A DNA stretch of 8,730 nt from JAIVGV01 sp045807785 (GTDB lineage: Bacteria; Acidobacteriota; Blastocatellia; Pyrinomonadales; Pyrinomonadaceae). The notes below the pieces were generated by a model. The model saw only the letters and a program-made list of their open reading frames with translations. It did no database searches and was not told the origin of the DNA. How positions within the stretch are numbered: position 1 is the stretch's first letter; the number at the start of each line of letters is the position of its first letter. This document shows, piece by piece, positions 7,262 through 8,730 of this stretch. The stretch is from positions 1 through 8,730 of the forward strand of contig JBJMGS010000305.1 in NCBI GenBank assembly GCA_045807785.1, written 5' to 3'. Made by a program: the position numbers and the translations under genes.

Positions 7262-7349
7262 CGCGATCCGTTCTCGCCGGGTTGTCATCAAAGTTCGGAC
7301 AGGGAAGCGAGGAAGTAATCTGAAGTTGATCGCGATCCGTCCCGGTTGT
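7262..7349. repeat. pair of related direct repeats in the xdhC leader
   Basis: The segments 7262-7285 and 7331-7349 (+ strand) both begin CGCGATCCGT and end GGTTGT. The left copy has five extra bases between them. The start points are 69 bases apart. They may be protein-binding sites or relics of a duplicated leader segment. Confidence 0.5.
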
Positions 7350-7387
7350 TTCTGAGACGAACGTACACGGCTCTGTGAGACGCGCCG

Positions 7388-7417
7388 ACTCTATGCCCGC
7401 GACGCGGCGGCTGTCAA
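7388..7417 (-). promoter_or_regulatory. candidate sigma70-type promoter for xdhC-hydroxylase operon
   Basis: On the minus strand a perfect TTGACA (7417-7412) is followed after 18 bases by TAGAGT (7393-7388, four of six consensus positions). The bases just upstream (7418-7440) are A/T rich in an otherwise GC-rich region, like an UP element. Transcription would start near 7381, leaving a leader of about 300 bases before xdhC. The 18-base spacer and imperfect -10 lower confidence. Confidence 0.4.
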
Positions 7418-7437
7418 GAAATTAAAGGTGAGAAAAT

Positions 7438-8730
7438 TTATGTGAGCGTTGACGTGTGCGGCGTGAGAGGTAGACGAATTTCGACGAGGAAGCCGCCGCC
7501 TTCGACGTTCGTCGCCGTGATCGTGCCGCCGTGCAGTTGCACAGCGCGCTCGGCGATGGCGAGCCCCAGACCCGTGCCGCCCGTCTCGCGCGTCCGCGAG
7601 TCATCCACGCGGTAGAAGGGGCGGAAGATTTCGCGCAAGGCCTCAGCGGGCACGCCCGCGCCGGCGTCGCGCACGGTGAAGACGGCGAACTCCGTCGCGC
7701 CTTCGCGTCGGCGCCGGAGTGCGATCTCGACGGCGCTCTCGGCGGGCGCGTGGCGGACGGCGTTGCGCACGACGTTCTCGAAGGCGCTGCGCAGAAGCGC
7801 GTGCGAGCCCGTCGTCGCGCACGCGTCGCATGCGACGATCTCGACCGAGCGGTTCTGGCTGCGCGCCTCGAAGTCTGCGTCTTCCGCCACCTCGCGCGTG
7901 AGGGCAGAGAGATCGACGCCCTCGCGCGCCAGCCCGCCGGCGCCCGTCTCCCAGCGCGTGAGCGAGAGCAGTTGGCCGATCATCTCGTTGAGCCGCGTCG
8001 CCTCGCGCTCGATGCGCGAGAGCGCGCCCTGCGCGTCCGCGCCGGCGCGCTTGCGCGCCAAATCGAGCGCGACGTTCAAGCGCGCCAGCGGCGAACGCAA
8101 CTCGTGCGAGATGTCGCGCAGCAGACGCACCTGCGCGCCGAGGAGCGCCTCGATGCGCGCCGCCATCACGTCGAAGTCGCGCCCCATGTCGGCCAGCTCG
8201 TCTCGCCGCCCGCCGAGCGTGGGGCTGACGCGCGCCGAGAGATCGCCGCCCGCGACGCGGTTCGTCACCTCGCGGAGCTTGACGACCGGCGAGACGATGT
8301 AGCGCGCGAGCATGTAGCAGAGAACGCCTGCGGTCAGGATCACCGCCGCGAGGCGCAGCGCGAGCGCCGTCGAGCTTTCGCCGAGGAGAAAATTCAGAGG
8401 CGTCGGCGGCAGGAGGCGACCGAAAGGCCCCGGCGGATGTGGCGGCGGGCGTCGCCCCGGCTGAGGGGGCGGCGGGCCGATGGGGAGCACGGCGACGAAG
8501 GCGTAGCTGCCGCCGTCGCGCGCGTGTTCAGGACGCGCTTCGATGACTCTACCGCCGGACATCTTCGTCGCCCCTTCGCCAGTCTGCGCGACGCGGCTCG
8601 CTAGCTCCTGCTCGTCCGGCGACACGTCACCGCCCGCCAGTTCCGCGCCCGCTGAGTCGAAGAGGCGCGCGCGCACGTTCACCTCGTGCTCCATGTGCCG
8701 CTCGAAGGAGTCGAGCGCGGCACTGCCATC
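7438..8730 (-). CDS. membrane sensor histidine kinase with HAMP domain (5' end outside window)
   Basis: This is the sensor half of a two-component system, inner-membrane, with at least 430 visible residues. The frame is open to the right edge, so the Met at 8694 is probably internal; residues below count from it. The end of a periplasmic sensor domain (1-105) includes a Pro-rich stretch (71-99). One membrane helix follows at about 109-131, then a HAMP linker (about 131-184). The HisKA domain has ISHELRSPLARL with phospho-acceptor His197. The HATPase domain has Asn307 and Asn311 (N box), DAGAG (343-347, G1) and GGTGLGLAI (372-380, G2). The catalytic motifs look complete, so it should be active. 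The H-box and HAMP resemble CpxA-like kinases, but this is not evidence of a cell-envelope role. A partner response regulator is expected to the right, outside the window. It points the same way as xdhC, but the 356-base gap and candidate promoter suggest separate transcription. Confidence 0.92.
   Translation of the reverse strand, partial: DGSAALDSFERHMEHEVNVRARLFDSAGAELAGGDVSPDEQELASRVAQTGEGATKMSGGRVIEARPEHARDGGSYAFVAVLPIGPPPPQPGRRPPPHPPGPFGRLLPPTPLNFLLGESSTALALRLAAVILTAGVLCYMLARYIVSPVVKLREVTNRVAGGDLSARVSPTLGGRRDELADMGRDFDVMAARIEALLGAQVRLLRDISHELRSPLARLNVALDLARKRAGADAQGALSRIEREATRLNEMIGQLLSLTRWETGAGGLAREGVDLSALTREVAEDADFEARSQNRSVEIVACDACATTGSHALLRSAFENVVRNAVRHAPAESAVEIALRRRREGATEFAVFTVRDAGAGVPAEALREIFRPFYRVDDSRTRETGGTGLGLAIAERAVQLHGGTITATNVEGGGFLVEIRLPLTPHTSTLT
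8395..8484 (-). other. Pro-rich juxtamembrane segment of the sensor kinase
   Basis: Residues 71-100 (counting from the Met at 8694) contain about 15 prolines with Gly and Arg, between the sensor domain and the membrane helix. It is probably an extended, disordered periplasmic linker. DNA of this composition also tends to vary in length between relatives. Confidence 0.65.

Larger units (their letters stand above)
7082..7437. other. 356-base non-coding gap, probable xdhC leader
   Basis: No protein-coding frame here has a recognisable product. The stretch holds, from right to left on the minus strand, an AT-rich tract with a candidate promoter (7388-7417), a 10-base perfect palindrome GATCGCGATC (7328-7337), and two copies of a CGCGATCCG...GGTTGT element. 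These are followed by a possible hairpin with arms GCGCA/TGCGC (7246-7250 and 7260-7264), three degenerate 14-15-base repeats (7196-7239) and an inverted repeat near the xdhC start. If the promoter is right, the xdhC transcript has an unusually long leader of about 300 bases. No known riboswitch was recognised. Confidence 0.55.

Noticed and set aside
7328..7337. GATCGCGATC as a HIP1-type genome repeat
   Set aside because: HIP1 is GCGATCGC, a different word, and a single palindrome in GC-rich DNA is not enough to call a repeat family.
7082..7381. Molybdenum-cofactor riboswitch upstream of xdhC
   Set aside because: The position is tempting, but I could not recognise the known consensus or a convincing paired core, so no riboswitch is called.
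7418..7440. Intrinsic terminator after the histidine kinase
   Set aside because: The minus strand has T runs here, but no GC-rich hairpin precedes them; the tract fits better as an AT-rich promoter-upstream element.
7531..8604. Long open frame on the + strand (357 codons)
   Set aside because: It is antisense to the histidine kinase, Arg/Ala-rich and without domain-like sequence, as expected from third-position GC bias.

Overview
The window reads as chromosomal DNA of a GC-rich soil-type bacterium, most likely an Acidobacteriota (possibly class Blastocatellia). The main support is an Oar-like TonB-dependent receptor of the kind expanded in that phylum, plus strong G/C bias at third codon positions. 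This placement is an inference and was not checked against any database. No mobile element, CRISPR array, rRNA or tRNA was recognised.

Layout, left to right. (1) Bases 2-1531, + strand: the C-terminal ~509 residues of an outer-membrane TonB-dependent receptor whose N-terminus lies left of the window. (2) Bases 1547-5884, - strand: one very long gene (1445 residues) for a molybdenum hydroxylase of the xanthine dehydrogenase/aldehyde oxidase family. All parts sit on one chain: two [2Fe-2S] clusters, an FAD domain and the molybdopterin domains. (3) Bases 5951-7081, - strand: an XdhC/CoxI-family maturation factor, transcribed ahead of the hydroxylase with a 66-base gap, so the two very probably form an operon. 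(4) Bases 7082-7437: a non-coding gap with a plausible - strand promoter at its right end and several short degenerate repeats. (5) Bases 7438-8730, - strand: a membrane sensor histidine kinase with a HAMP domain, cut by the right edge.

Functionally, the centre is a molybdenum-enzyme module. The XdhC-like protein would bind and sulfurate the molybdenum cofactor and load it into the large hydroxylase, which oxidises a so far unknown substrate in the cytoplasm. The most interesting point is that the hydroxylase keeps the iron-sulfur cysteines and the catalytic Glu. However, by eye it has lost the residues that orient purines in mammalian xanthine dehydrogenase (the Glu802, Arg880, Phe914 and Phe1009 positions read Thr, Val, Met and Tyr). 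It also carries a Pro/Ala-rich insertion of about 40-50 residues. A 'xanthine dehydrogenase' label should therefore not be taken as substrate evidence. The flanking receptor and kinase have no demonstrated link to the module; the receptor converges on it with only 15 bases between stop codons.

Smaller observations are three tandem 14-base repeats across the end of xdhC, related degenerate repeats upstream of xdhC, and a 13-of-14-base word shared in inverted orientation between the two gaps. I see no clear sign of a wholly new multi-gene system. The best candidate for novelty is the divergent single-chain hydroxylase.
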